NCBI RefSeq assembly: GCF_030273445.1
Contig: NZ_CP120678.1
Span: 2,023,501 to 2,087,500 of the forward strand
Reading direction: 5' to 3'
Source of the DNA: Selenobaculum gibii
Lineage (GTDB): Bacteria > Bacillota > Negativicutes > ICN-92133
Length of the DNA stretch: 64,000 nt
This document shows, one piece after another, positions 25,953 through 33,647 of this stretch. The notes below the pieces were generated by a model. The model did no database searches. It was given only the letters and a program-made list of their open reading frames with translations, and was not told the origin of the DNA. Each line of letters begins with the position of its first letter. The stretch's first letter is position 1. A program made the position numbers and the translations under genes.

Positions 25953-26637
25953 TTTCCGCCCCCTTCACCTCATCGCGCACTAGCTTTCCATCACGTACGA
26001 TTAATTGACGCTCAGCATATTCAGCAATGTCAGGTTCGTGGGTAACGAGGATAATCGTCTTCCCTTGTTTATGCAACTGACCAAATAACCCCATAATTTC
26101 AACACTCGATTTTGTATCGAGGTTTCCAGTCGGTTCATCCGCCATAATAATGCGCGGATCATTGACCAAAGCTCTTGCAATCGCGACTCTTTGGCGCTGT
26201 CCACCTGATAATTCGTTTGGCAGATGATCCATACGTTTTTCTAAACCAACAGAATTAAGTAATTCTCTCGCTCTATTTAAACGTGTTTTCCGATCAACGC
26301 CAGCGTAAATTAAGGGCAATGCCACATTTTCTAAAGCACTAATTCGCGATAATAAATTAAAATTTTGAAATACAAAACCAATTTTTTTGTTTCGCGTAAT
26401 TGCTAAATCATCATCATTTAACTTTGCAACTTCTTCATTATCCAAAACATAAGACCCAGAAGTTGGTCGATCTAAACATCCTAATATATTCATCAATGTA
26501 GATTTTCCTGAGCCAGAAGGTCCCATAATCGCTGCAAATTCACCTTTTCTAATATGAAGGTTTACGCCATCTAGTGCAGCAACAGTAGAGTCTCCAATCG
26601 TATAAATTTTTCGAATGTCAGAAAGTTTTATCGTCAT
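25942..26637 (-). CDS. MacB/LolD-type ABC transporter ATPase
   Basis: A 231-residue ATPase. The Walker A GPSGSGKST begins at residue 39, with the Q-loop in VFQNFNLL, signature LSGGQRQRVAIARAL, Walker B IIMADEPTGNLD and switch His in VTHEPDIAEY. It drives the permease encoded directly downstream (reading frames overlap). In proteobacterial MacB these two parts are one polypeptide; the split form is usual in Firmicutes. It starts 13 bases after the adaptor gene. Confidence 0.95.
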   Translation of the reverse strand: MTIKLSDIRKIYTIGDSTVAALDGVNLHIRKGEFAAIMGPSGSGKSTLMNILGCLDRPTSGSYVLDNEEVAKLNDDDLAITRNKKIGFVFQNFNLLSRISALENVALPLIYAGVDRKTRLNRARELLNSVGLEKRMDHLPNELSGGQRQRVAIARALVNDPRIIMADEPTGNLDTKSSVEIMGLFGQLHKQGKTIILVTHEPDIAEYAERQLIVRDGKLVRDEVKGAESDV

Positions 26638-26650
26638 CGCTTACTCCTCC

Positions 26651-27745
26651 CTACATCCGCGGCTGCTGACGATTTCCATTGCTAGAACTGCTATTTTTTG
26701 ATTTGGTATAAGAAACAGCCAACATATCCCCTTCAGCCAATCCGCTGGTAATCTCTACTTTATCATCACTATAAATTCCTACCGTTACCTGTACATTTTC
26801 CGTTGTTCCATCTGCATTTACGCGTTCAACATATTGTCCTTCATTATTTGTCTTTAATGCGGCAAGCGGTACCAGCAGCACATGATCTTTTTCAGCTACA
26901 TTAATATTCACCCGTGCTGTCATCGATGGTTTTAGTAAATTATCTGGATCTTCTACATCTAAGGTTACATCATAATAAATAACACTTGAAGATGTTGTCG
27001 TTGAACTCGACCAACTCTTATTTACATCCGTCTGAGAAATATTTGCTACTTTTGCAGTAAACGTTTTACCATTATACGCATCTACAGTAAACACAGCACT
27101 CTGCCCAATTTTCACATTTCCAATATCCGTCTCATCTACTTTCGCACGAATCTGCTTGGTAGATAAATCCACAATATTCATGATGACCGTAGGATTATTT
27201 ACCCCTTGTGCCACTAGAGTTCCTACACTAAGTGGTTCACCAATTACATAGCCATCAATTGGTGAGACAATAATCGTATCATCCACATTGGATTGCACCC
27301 CTTCAAGGCTAGATAATGCATTTTGATATTCATAAAGAGCATCTTCTAACTCTGAATCCGATTTTGCACCAATAGAATGCAAATAAGCAGTACGATCATA
27401 TTTTGCTTTTGCATTTGTTACTTTATATTGTGCTTGATCAAGCTTTGTATCGAGTTCTTTATCTTCAAGGATAACGAGCGTTTGATTTTGCTTAACATGA
27501 TCATTCTCTTTTACTGGAATTTCTTTGATTCTCGCTGTAATCTTAGAACTGATTTCTACTGAATTTACCGGCTTAATTGTCCCCGTTGCCGACACGGTAG
27601 AACTAGCTTTACCACGCTCTACTTTTACCGTTTGTCCAATCGGAGTCCCAGTTGTTTGTTTGCTCTGATAATATAGGTAACCACCACCAGCCAATCCAAT
27701 AAAAATAACTGCAACCGCAACCCATTTCATCGTTTTCTTGTTCAT
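26651..27745 (-). CDS. MacA-like periplasmic adaptor (HlyD family)
   Basis: A 364-residue membrane-fusion protein. It has an N-terminal anchor (residues 5-27), a first half-lipoyl/barrel strand (SATGTIKPVNSVEISSKI), a helical hairpin (LDQAQYKVTNAKAKYDRT), a second half-lipoyl (IIVSPIDGYVIGEPLSVG), then beta-barrel and membrane-proximal domains. The hairpin is short, so contact with the TolC-like protein is inferred from the operon. The ATG overlaps the stop of the tolC-like gene (TAATG). The C-terminus is a low-complexity Ser/Asn/Arg tail. Confidence 0.92.
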   Translation of the reverse strand: MNKKTMKWVAVAVIFIGLAGGGYLYYQSKQTTGTPIGQTVKVERGKASSTVSATGTIKPVNSVEISSKITARIKEIPVKENDHVKQNQTLVILEDKELDTKLDQAQYKVTNAKAKYDRTAYLHSIGAKSDSELEDALYEYQNALSSLEGVQSNVDDTIIVSPIDGYVIGEPLSVGTLVAQGVNNPTVIMNIVDLSTKQIRAKVDETDIGNVKIGQSAVFTVDAYNGKTFTAKVANISQTDVNKSWSSSTTTSSSVIYYDVTLDVEDPDNLLKPSMTARVNINVAEKDHVLLVPLAALKTNNEGQYVERVNADGTTENVQVTVGIYSDDKVEITSGLAEGDMLAVSYTKSKNSSSSNGNRQQPRM

Positions 27746-29025
27746 TATTCCGCCTCCTCGCTAACACCCATCACATTATCAAGCGTAGCTTTATACGATG
27801 CATAATCATATTGCGCTTGAATATAGTTCGTCTTTGCCGTAGTCAGCGCTAACTGCGCATCAATAATATCTAATATAACGCCTGCACCGGCTTTATATTT
27901 TTCTTTCGCAATAAAATAGTCTTCTTCTGCCTTACTAACTGCTACTTTTGTTGTATGAAAACGTTTTTCTGCCTCTTGCATATTTAAATACGCTTCTCTA
28001 ACTTCTAAATCAATCGCATCTGCTTGTTTGTAATATTCAAGCTCTGCTTGTTCCAAAGATAATTCAGCATCCTTAATTTTCGCAGCAGTAATATTACCGT
28101 CAAATAAATTCCAGCTTGCTTCGACTGCAGCAGTTAATGAATGGTTTGCATGATCGGGTAAAATTTGTTTATTCCACCCTGTACCTACGGAAAGTGAAAC
28201 CGATGGTTTTTTATCGCCTTTGGCAATATCAATATCTTTTTGTGCCTGCTCTATTGCCACTTGATATTTTTTTAAATCCACACGATTTTCTTTTGCATAA
28301 GCAATACATTCCAATAAATTGCGTTCAACCGCATGATATTCTACATCATCTAATAAGTCAATCGCATCTTCACTATCAAATTTAATGATATTCTTCAATT
28401 TACTTACTGCAATATCATAAGAATTTTGTGATTTAAGCAATGTCTGCTGTGCATTTACTAATTCTACTTCCGATCTCAATAAATCTACTTTTGGCGTACT
28501 ACCTGCCTGGTAAAGATTTTTTACATCATTCAAATGTTCTTGATAATTATCTACTGTTTCCTTATCAACAGCAACAATCTTTTCCGCTTCTAAAACATTG
28601 TAATAGGCTGTTATCGTATCAAGCATCGTATTTTCTTTCGTACGGATTAGAGCAAGTTCACTCGCTGTAATTGAGTCTTTTGCTTTTTCAATATTCAACT
28701 CATTTTTTCCACCTGTATAAAGCGGCATAGACATACGAATATTGTTATTGTTGCTTCGCTCAAAACCATTATCATTCACATCCGTTATCCCCATACTAAC
28801 GTTTGCACTCACAGATGGATCCTGCTGTGACTTTGCACTTTTTAATGCTGCCTGAGCTTTTGCTTCGTCTTTTTCAGCAATCTTGATATTATAATTATTT
28901 TTTAAAGCCATATCAATCGCCTCATCAATAGATAGCGTCAATGGCATTGCAAAAGTTATTGTCGCATTACTCATTAAATAGGTAGTAATAAGAGCAGCTA
29001 AAACTTTGCGCATTTTTCCCTTCAT
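27745..29025 (-). CDS. TolC-family outer-membrane efflux protein
   Basis: A 426-residue protein with a signal peptide (ALITTYLMSNATITFA). It has two homologous halves of paired long helices, each with the family pattern of Leu/Ala heptads and a strand-forming segment (VSANVSMGITDVNDN; VSLSVGTGWNKQ). It is the first gene of a four-gene operon: channel, adaptor, ATPase, permease. Its presence requires an outer membrane. AAGGGG precedes the ATG. The promoter should lie in 29026-29130, but I saw no convincing boxes. Confidence 0.92.
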   Translation of the reverse strand: MKGKMRKVLAALITTYLMSNATITFAMPLTLSIDEAIDMALKNNYNIKIAEKDEAKAQAALKSAKSQQDPSVSANVSMGITDVNDNGFERSNNNNIRMSMPLYTGGKNELNIEKAKDSITASELALIRTKENTMLDTITAYYNVLEAEKIVAVDKETVDNYQEHLNDVKNLYQAGSTPKVDLLRSEVELVNAQQTLLKSQNSYDIAVSKLKNIIKFDSEDAIDLLDDVEYHAVERNLLECIAYAKENRVDLKKYQVAIEQAQKDIDIAKGDKKPSVSLSVGTGWNKQILPDHANHSLTAAVEASWNLFDGNITAAKIKDAELSLEQAELEYYKQADAIDLEVREAYLNMQEAEKRFHTTKVAVSKAEEDYFIAKEKYKAGAGVILDIIDAQLALTTAKTNYIQAQYDYASYKATLDNVMGVSEEAE

Positions 29026-29130
29026 AAAAATCCACCCCTTACTAAAAAGAATCCAATTTATATTGTAAAGTCTGATTATTTGAAAATTCTTTGTACGACT
29101 TTCACTCAGCTATATTCTTAAATAAAATGA

Positions 29131-29157
29131 AAAACTGCTGAAATCTCATCCAGCAGC
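29131..29157 (-). terminator. Short terminator after the small Cys-rich gene
   Basis: CTGCTG (29135-29140) and CAGCAG (29151-29156) form a stem followed on the minus strand by TTTTTC. It separates the 69-residue gene from the efflux operon. Confidence 0.5.
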
Positions 29158-29165
29158 CAAAAAAT

Positions 29166-29375
29166 TTATTTAGCCTCTTCTATAGCTTCACGTTTGAACC
29201 ATTCTTGATATCCACGTTCGCAGTCATACATTGGAGGCGCCATACAAACCGTCTCCATAGTCCCTGTCTGTTCACCTGCAAAACAACAATATTGACATGA
29301 TGACTGTGAAAAATCATTCATAAATGCAGCTAATTCAGCATCATTCATCGCTCTGATTTTATCCCCATTACGCAT
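29166..29375 (-). CDS. Small cysteine-rich protein of unknown function
   Basis: A 69-residue protein with MRNGDKIRAMNDAELAAFMN at the start, a CQYCC cluster, two further Cys (ETVCMAPP, YDCERGYQEW) and a charged helical end. Similar short proteins with spaced cysteines are common in Firmicute prophages and mobile regions, where they may bind zinc. No phage genes are next to it here. GGGAGG precedes the ATG and a terminator follows, so it is a complete single gene. I cannot assign a function. Confidence 0.65.
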   Translation of the reverse strand: MRNGDKIRAMNDAELAAFMNDFSQSSCQYCCFAGEQTGTMETVCMAPPMYDCERGYQEWFKREAIEEAK

Positions 29376-29480
29376 ATAAATCCTCCCACGATTTTTTTCT
29401 TCTTCATCATACCACGATATACATAAAAAGAAAATATGATAAAATTCGCTACACTTATCATGGGAAAAATTCCCCGATTT

Positions 29481-29550
29481 ACAGGTAATTATTTACCTGT
29501 AAATGCAAATATAAAAGTTTTTAAATAAAAAATTTTATATTTGCATTTAC
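29481..29550. promoter_or_regulatory. Nested inverted repeats upstream of a sigma-54 promoter
   Basis: ACAGGTAA-TTAT-TTACCTGT (29481-29500) is a perfect 8-bp palindrome. Overlapping its end, an 18-bp perfect inverted repeat pairs 29499-29516 with 29533-29550. They lie 50-120 bases before the sigma-54 promoter, where activator binding sites are expected. No activator gene is adjacent. A role as a terminator of an unseen transcript is possible but there is no gene to terminate. Confidence 0.5.
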
Positions 29551-29602
29551 AACTCCCCTTATAAATACTGGCTTTTCTTATTTATTTCTAAAAATTTAAT
29601 AG

Positions 29603-29619
29603 TTGGCACGCTTCTTGCA
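29603..29619 (+). promoter_or_regulatory. Sigma-54 (RpoN) promoter
   Basis: TTGGCACGCTTCTTGCA matches the -24/-12 consensus (GG and GC dinucleotides at the correct spacing). The start codon it serves is about 57 bases downstream. The same core occurs at 48332-48348 before the PTS operon. Confidence 0.85.
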
Positions 29620-29675
29620 TTATTAGAAGGTATAGGAAAAACTTTTCCTATTATAAAATAAGGGGGGTGAATTTG

Positions 29676-30068
29676 ATGAGCGCATTGAGAACAATTGTTG
29701 GAACAGCAATAGCTGGTATATTCGTAATGAGTGTATGGGGAGCCTTTTCCAATGCTTATGGTATTGGTGGCGGTTGGTTCGCAGGATTTATGATTATTAG
29801 TATTATGTGGTTTATGAATCATTTTGTTGGTATTATGCATAATCCAGCAGGCGGAGCTTGGGTAGACATGGCATTAGGAATCGCAATCTGTGGCACAATG
29901 AGAGATGTATTTATGGCTGGTTCTGTAGTTCCTCTTATGGAATCTATACCAACTATACTGGTTGTAGTCTTGGGCGGTATTACTGGTGGTATTACAGCAG
30001 TTACATTCCAAAAAAACATTCAGCCTGTTGCAGAAACAAAGAAAGAAAATTCTCTAAAAGCATCCTAA
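29676..30068 (+). CDS. Small membrane protein, first of a paralogous pair
   Basis: A 130-residue protein with about four membrane helices and a short basic tail. AAGGGGGG ends 8 bases before the ATG at 29676; a GTG in frame at 29667 touches the ribosome site and is unlikely. Conserved points shared with the next gene are GGGWFAGF, WFMNHFVG, GGAWVDMA and ESIPT. I recall similar pairs annotated in Listeria and relatives as Lin0367/Lin0368-type putative glycerol transporter subunits, but this is from memory and function is not shown. Sigma-54 control suggests a specific carbon or nitrogen substrate. Confidence 0.7.
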   Translation: MSALRTIVGTAIAGIFVMSVWGAFSNAYGIGGGWFAGFMIISIMWFMNHFVGIMHNPAGGAWVDMALGIAICGTMRDVFMAGSVVPLMESIPTILVVVLGGITGGITAVTFQKNIQPVAETKKENSLKAS

Positions 30069-30099
30069 CGAATAATTGAAAATTCAGGAGGTGAGTTTT

Positions 30100-30438
30100 A
30101 TGACAGTCAATTTAATGATAGCTACTTTTGTTGGAGCTTTTATCTTCCCGTTTTTACTTCGAGTATGTGTTGATCCTTTAATTAAAAATTTCGGTCCTGT
30201 AGGTGGTTGGCTCTTTGCCGGATTCGTCGTCGGAACTTGTTGGACCCTAAATCACGGGTTAAGCATGATATTTCAATCCGGTCACGCTTGGGTAGATATG
30301 GCCTGGGCAGCAGGATTCGGCTTATGGGCAGCATCCATTTATTCTGGCGATAGTCTGCCAAAATCCATTCCAACTTTTATTAATGCAATTATCGGTGGTA
30401 CTCTCGGTGGTTTTATATTATCTTGCTTTTTAAAATAA
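30100..30438 (+). CDS. Small membrane protein, second of a paralogous pair
   Basis: A 112-residue protein with about four membrane helices. AGGAGGTGA stands 8 bases before the ATG at 30100, which decides the start. It repeats the landmarks of the previous gene (GGWLFAGF, WTLNHGLS, HAWVDMAW, KSIPTF), so the two arose by duplication and probably form a hetero-oligomer. It is separated from the first gene by 31 bases and followed by a strong terminator. Function as in the partner: unknown, possibly uptake of a small polyol. Confidence 0.7.
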   Translation: MTVNLMIATFVGAFIFPFLLRVCVDPLIKNFGPVGGWLFAGFVVGTCWTLNHGLSMIFQSGHAWVDMAWAAGFGLWAASIYSGDSLPKSIPTFINAIIGGTLGGFILSCFLK

Positions 30439-30528
30439 ATCTTTTCGTATACAATGCCTTATTTTTTAAATTTTCCAATGTCAAAGTCAGATAAACTGAT
30501 TTTATATAACTCCATTACTTTGTAAAAG

Positions 30529-30574
30529 AAAATGGTTCAGCCATAGCTTCGCCTCTATGAGTTGAATCATTTTT
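30529..30574 (+). terminator. Terminator of the sigma-54 operon
   Basis: A long stem pairs AAAATGGTTCAGC-CATAG with CTATG-GTTGAATCATTTT (some G-U pairs) and is followed by TTTTTCTTTTTATTTTT. The 30439-30816 gap holds this terminator and the Fur box; the part between them (30590-30725) shows nothing. Confidence 0.75.
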
Positions 30575-30729
30575 CTTTTTATTTTTATATCCAAGTTTGA
30601 AATGTAGCTGTTATTTTATACGGCCTTAATTTTTATGGCTAGTTTATTAAAACCTATCCGCCCTAATTCAACAAAATATTTAGACTATTGCTTTTTTCAT
30701 TGTAGTATCCTAAAGATATTTTAATTATT

Positions 30730-30748
30730 GATAATGATAATCATTTAG
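30730..30748. promoter_or_regulatory. Fur box
   Basis: GATAATGATAATCATTTAG agrees with the 19-bp Fur consensus at nearly every position (only the last three differ). It is about 70 bases before the next start codon, near a TATTAT -10 candidate (30773-30778), so it should repress that gene when iron is plentiful. Confidence 0.75.
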
Positions 30749-30816
30749 CTAGCTTTTTCTTTAAAACTATGCTATTATGCAATATATAAAATATTTGTAA
30801 ATACAGAGGTAATAAT

Positions 30817-31386
30817 ATGAATACAAAAAAAGAACACCATCACTCTCATCATACTGATAATCATTGCGGATGCTCATGTGGCTGTCATGATAATCATCGC
30901 CAAGAGCATCGAGATAAAGATGCTATGATTGAATCAATAGAAAACGTAACAAAATTATCACTAACCAACTCCCAAATATCTGTATTGCTTGAATTACATC
31001 ATTGTAAATACTTACCGGTGACTAGGTTTATCATGAGAAGCAGCGTAGAAGAAGGTGCCGTATTTACTGCGCTTGCTCCAGTATATTTGACTGCCCTTAG
31101 CGAAACATTAGAAAATGTAAAAGCAATGGGGAGAATCTTTTCTGCTTTAGCTGAAAAAGGTTTGATTTCTCTAGATTATCATTTACCTTTGAATAATTAT
31201 GATTATAAATTATATACTGATTCTGACGTATATAATTACTTCAAGAAAACTGTAAACGAAGGAAAATCAAAAGAAAAATTCTTATGTGATATTGCTGAAA
31301 TTGAACTAGGTAGTATGGCATTAACGGAATTTGGCGAACAAGTGACGAGAAGTTTAATTGCAGAACACCATAATGAAGTAGAGTAA
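30817..31386 (+). CDS. His/Cys-rich, probably iron-regulated protein
   Basis: A 189-residue soluble protein. Residues 5-33 are a metal-binding-looking segment (EHHHSHHTDNHCGCSCGCHD, then NHRQEH). The rest is helical; residues ~45-115 could be a winged-helix fold (LSLTNSQISVLLELHHCKYL, IFSALAEKGLISLDY). GAGG precedes the ATG. The Fur box upstream points to expression under iron limitation. It could be a metal chaperone, a metal sensor, or a histidine-rich store. I do not recognise the family. Confidence 0.75.
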   Translation: MNTKKEHHHSHHTDNHCGCSCGCHDNHRQEHRDKDAMIESIENVTKLSLTNSQISVLLELHHCKYLPVTRFIMRSSVEEGAVFTALAPVYLTALSETLENVKAMGRIFSALAEKGLISLDYHLPLNNYDYKLYTDSDVYNYFKKTVNEGKSKEKFLCDIAEIELGSMALTEFGEQVTRSLIAEHHNEVE

Positions 31387-31388
31387 AT

Positions 31389-31473
31389 AAAAAAGCATTG
31401 GATGATGCGAGGTGCCCCCATGAGTTAGATTTATGTCTAACCTATGGGGGCACCTCAATGTCAATGCTTTTTT
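31389..31473. terminator. Long bidirectional terminator
   Basis: AAAAAAGCATTG (31389-31400) pairs with CAATGCTTTTTT (31462-31473). An inner arm GAGGTGCCCCCAT pairs with ATGGGGGCACCTC, and AGTTAGA pairs with TCTAAC. With A-runs before and T-runs after, it serves both the His-rich gene and the convergent PHP gene. Confidence 0.8.
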
Positions 31474-31514
31474 ATTTATTTTAATTGGTTAAATATTACC
31501 CCATCCATATTCTG

Positions 31515-32417
31515 CTATACGTCACGTCTCCCAGCTTCCATCAATCTTGTGAAAATCTCTTGTTCGCGTTTTTCCACTGAAATATCACCTAACTGAATTG
31601 ATGGTTTTGCTCTACCATGAAAATCACTTCCAGCAGTCGTCAGTAGCTTATATTTTTCTGTCATGCTTTTATAAAAATCAATTGTTAACAAATCATGATA
31701 AGAACTGTATACTTCCACACCTTTTACCCCTGCCTCGATAATTTCATGAAGTAATGTTTCCTTCCTGCCAATGTTATTGCCGGGATGTGCCAAAATCGCA
31801 ACCCCACCGGCTTTTTCAATCACTGCGACTGCTTCTGCTAGACGAATAAATTCCACATGTACATAGGATGGTTTCCCCTGACTAAAATAATCCCAATAAA
31901 AATTTACAAACGGACTATCACTACGCATACCCCCAGGGAAATAGGGTTGCAATAAAGGATGATGGCGATTGCGTGTATCTTGCATAGCTACATAAACCAT
32001 ACTTTCTACTTGAATAACCCTATCTTTTCCAACTAGCTGATAAACTTTTTCTTCATCTATGAAGATTCCCATCTCCCGAATCCTTTGCATGCGCTTTACA
32101 CTCGCTATCTTTTCTTGCTGAAAGATTTCTTGCTCGATTTTATCAAATATTTTTGCATGCGCTTGATAATCAATCTTATATCCTAGCACGTGCAAATTAG
32201 TACCATTATGCTGACAATCTAACTCCACTGCCGGAATCAAGGTCACTGCATATTTTTCTGCCGCTTTTGCGGCTTCAGACAAACCACGTATAGAGTTATG
32301 GTCAGCAATTGCCGCTACTCTTACACCGGCTTTCTGACAAAGCTCCATCATTTTCCCCGGTGCAAATTCACCATCACCACTAATTCTTGAATGCATATGC
32401 AAATCTAGCCAACTCAT
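31515..32417 (-). CDS. PHP-domain metallophosphoesterase
   Basis: A 300-residue PHP protein. Metal-binding motifs appear in order: DLHMHSRIS (residues 5-13), AIADHNS, PAVELDC, LAHPGNN, and near the C-terminus AGSDFHGR. This is the TrpH/RNase AM-type architecture with an inserted segment between residues 95 and 185. Such enzymes hydrolyse nucleoside 3',5'-bisphosphates or act as 5'-3' exonucleases on short RNA, so nucleotide turnover is the likely role. GGTGGAGAG precedes the ATG. The gap 32418-32576 shows nothing. Confidence 0.88.
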   Translation of the reverse strand: MSWLDLHMHSRISGDGEFAPGKMMELCQKAGVRVAAIADHNSIRGLSEAAKAAEKYAVTLIPAVELDCQHNGTNLHVLGYKIDYQAHAKIFDKIEQEIFQQEKIASVKRMQRIREMGIFIDEEKVYQLVGKDRVIQVESMVYVAMQDTRNRHHPLLQPYFPGGMRSDSPFVNFYWDYFSQGKPSYVHVEFIRLAEAVAVIEKAGGVAILAHPGNNIGRKETLLHEIIEAGVKGVEVYSSYHDLLTIDFYKSMTEKYKLLTTAGSDFHGRAKPSIQLGDISVEKREQEIFTRLMEAGRRDV

Positions 32418-32576
32418 ATTATCTCTCCACCTTTTCCTATTTAAACGAGGGAAAATTTTTATTTCACGCTTTTGTTCTTTTATCTACATTTCACTATAGA
32501 TATAGTTCCCCTTCACAAAAGACAAATACAACATATGCTAAATTATGCTATTCGGGAAAACAACCTTCTTATTTAC

Positions 32577-33533
32577 CTAAATTCCCCAATGGCTTAGCAA
32601 GAAAAACAATGCTGGATATACTACAAATATAAACAATGCTGTTGTTACAATAAACGCAGCTACACAAATATTAATATTAAGTTTATATAGTCTAGCAATA
32701 ATTACTGCATTCACTGCCGCAGGGCAACAGGCTAAAATTAGTAAACTATTGCGCATAATTTCATCCGCAATTACGAATTGAGAAAATAAATAAATAACGA
32801 GCGGTGTGGCGAGAAACTTAATCACCGATAAATCAAGCAATTCATGATAATGTCCGCGCATTTTTGCAAAATCCATCGAATAGCCTACGGGAAGCAATGC
32901 TGTCCATGCACCTAAGTGAACAAAAATACTAGCAACACCGTCTAATTCATGCGGTCGAGGCACACCGAAAGCCTGTAAAACACCACCAAGCAGAATCCCA
33001 ACCACCGCTAATTGATTACGACTAAATAAAATTGAAAAAACTGAAATCCGCTTTACTTTCTCCCCACCATGACTCCGTTGATAATAATACTGCGCAAGGG
33101 GATAGCAAAACATGAACATCAATATGTATTGAAATAACACTATTAACTGTTGATAGGCATAACCAGTTTCTCCATAAATAAGAAACACACACAGCCCGCC
33201 AATTGTCCCCAAGTTAGATAGAATTGCTGACATTACATAACTGCCACGATCTGCATCCTCTGTATATTTACGTTCAGCAACAAAATAGGCAATCAATCCC
33301 GGAACAAGTCCTATCATAATTCCAATCACTGGCAGCCACATCAAATCACTTGTTAACGGCAAAATCCAAAAGCTCAAAAAAGATAAGATCGGATAAACAA
33401 CTAAGATATTGTTTAAAATCATTTTATTAAAGACATGGTCTTTAATTACACTTTGATATCGACATGCATACCCAATACAAAGCGGTAAAATGAGATCAAT
33501 ACCAAAAAAAACCAATTTCATTTTTATATCCAC
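32577..33533 (-). CDS. AEC-family (auxin efflux carrier-like) permease
   Basis: A 318-residue membrane protein with about ten helices in two five-helix halves. Family landmarks are the short cytoplasmic break YVMSAILSNLGTIGGL in helix four and the matching LLILACCPAAVNAVIIARLY in helix nine. Bacterial members export or import malate, oxaloacetate or other carboxylates. The start is the GTG at 33533, with AAAGGAG 7 bases before it; a downstream ATG is too far. Monocistronic; the substrate is unknown. Confidence 0.8.
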   Translation of the reverse strand: MDIKMKLVFFGIDLILPLCIGYACRYQSVIKDHVFNKMILNNILVVYPILSFLSFWILPLTSDLMWLPVIGIMIGLVPGLIAYFVAERKYTEDADRGSYVMSAILSNLGTIGGLCVFLIYGETGYAYQQLIVLFQYILMFMFCYPLAQYYYQRSHGGEKVKRISVFSILFSRNQLAVVGILLGGVLQAFGVPRPHELDGVASIFVHLGAWTALLPVGYSMDFAKMRGHYHELLDLSVIKFLATPLVIYLFSQFVIADEIMRNSLLILACCPAAVNAVIIARLYKLNINICVAAFIVTTALFIFVVYPALFFLLSHWGI

Positions 33534-33647
33534 AGCAAAACTCCTTTTAAAGCAAAATCAAACTTAAGTATAGCATAATTAAAGGTATATTCCAGCATTT
33601 TGTCGAAGTAGCCATAACTATTTCGATTTTAAAGGCAGGTATTTTAT

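Noticed and set aside
29499..29550. 18-bp inverted repeat as an intrinsic terminator
   Set aside because: No gene on either strand ends beside it, and it sits upstream of a sigma-54 promoter, so a regulatory role fits better.
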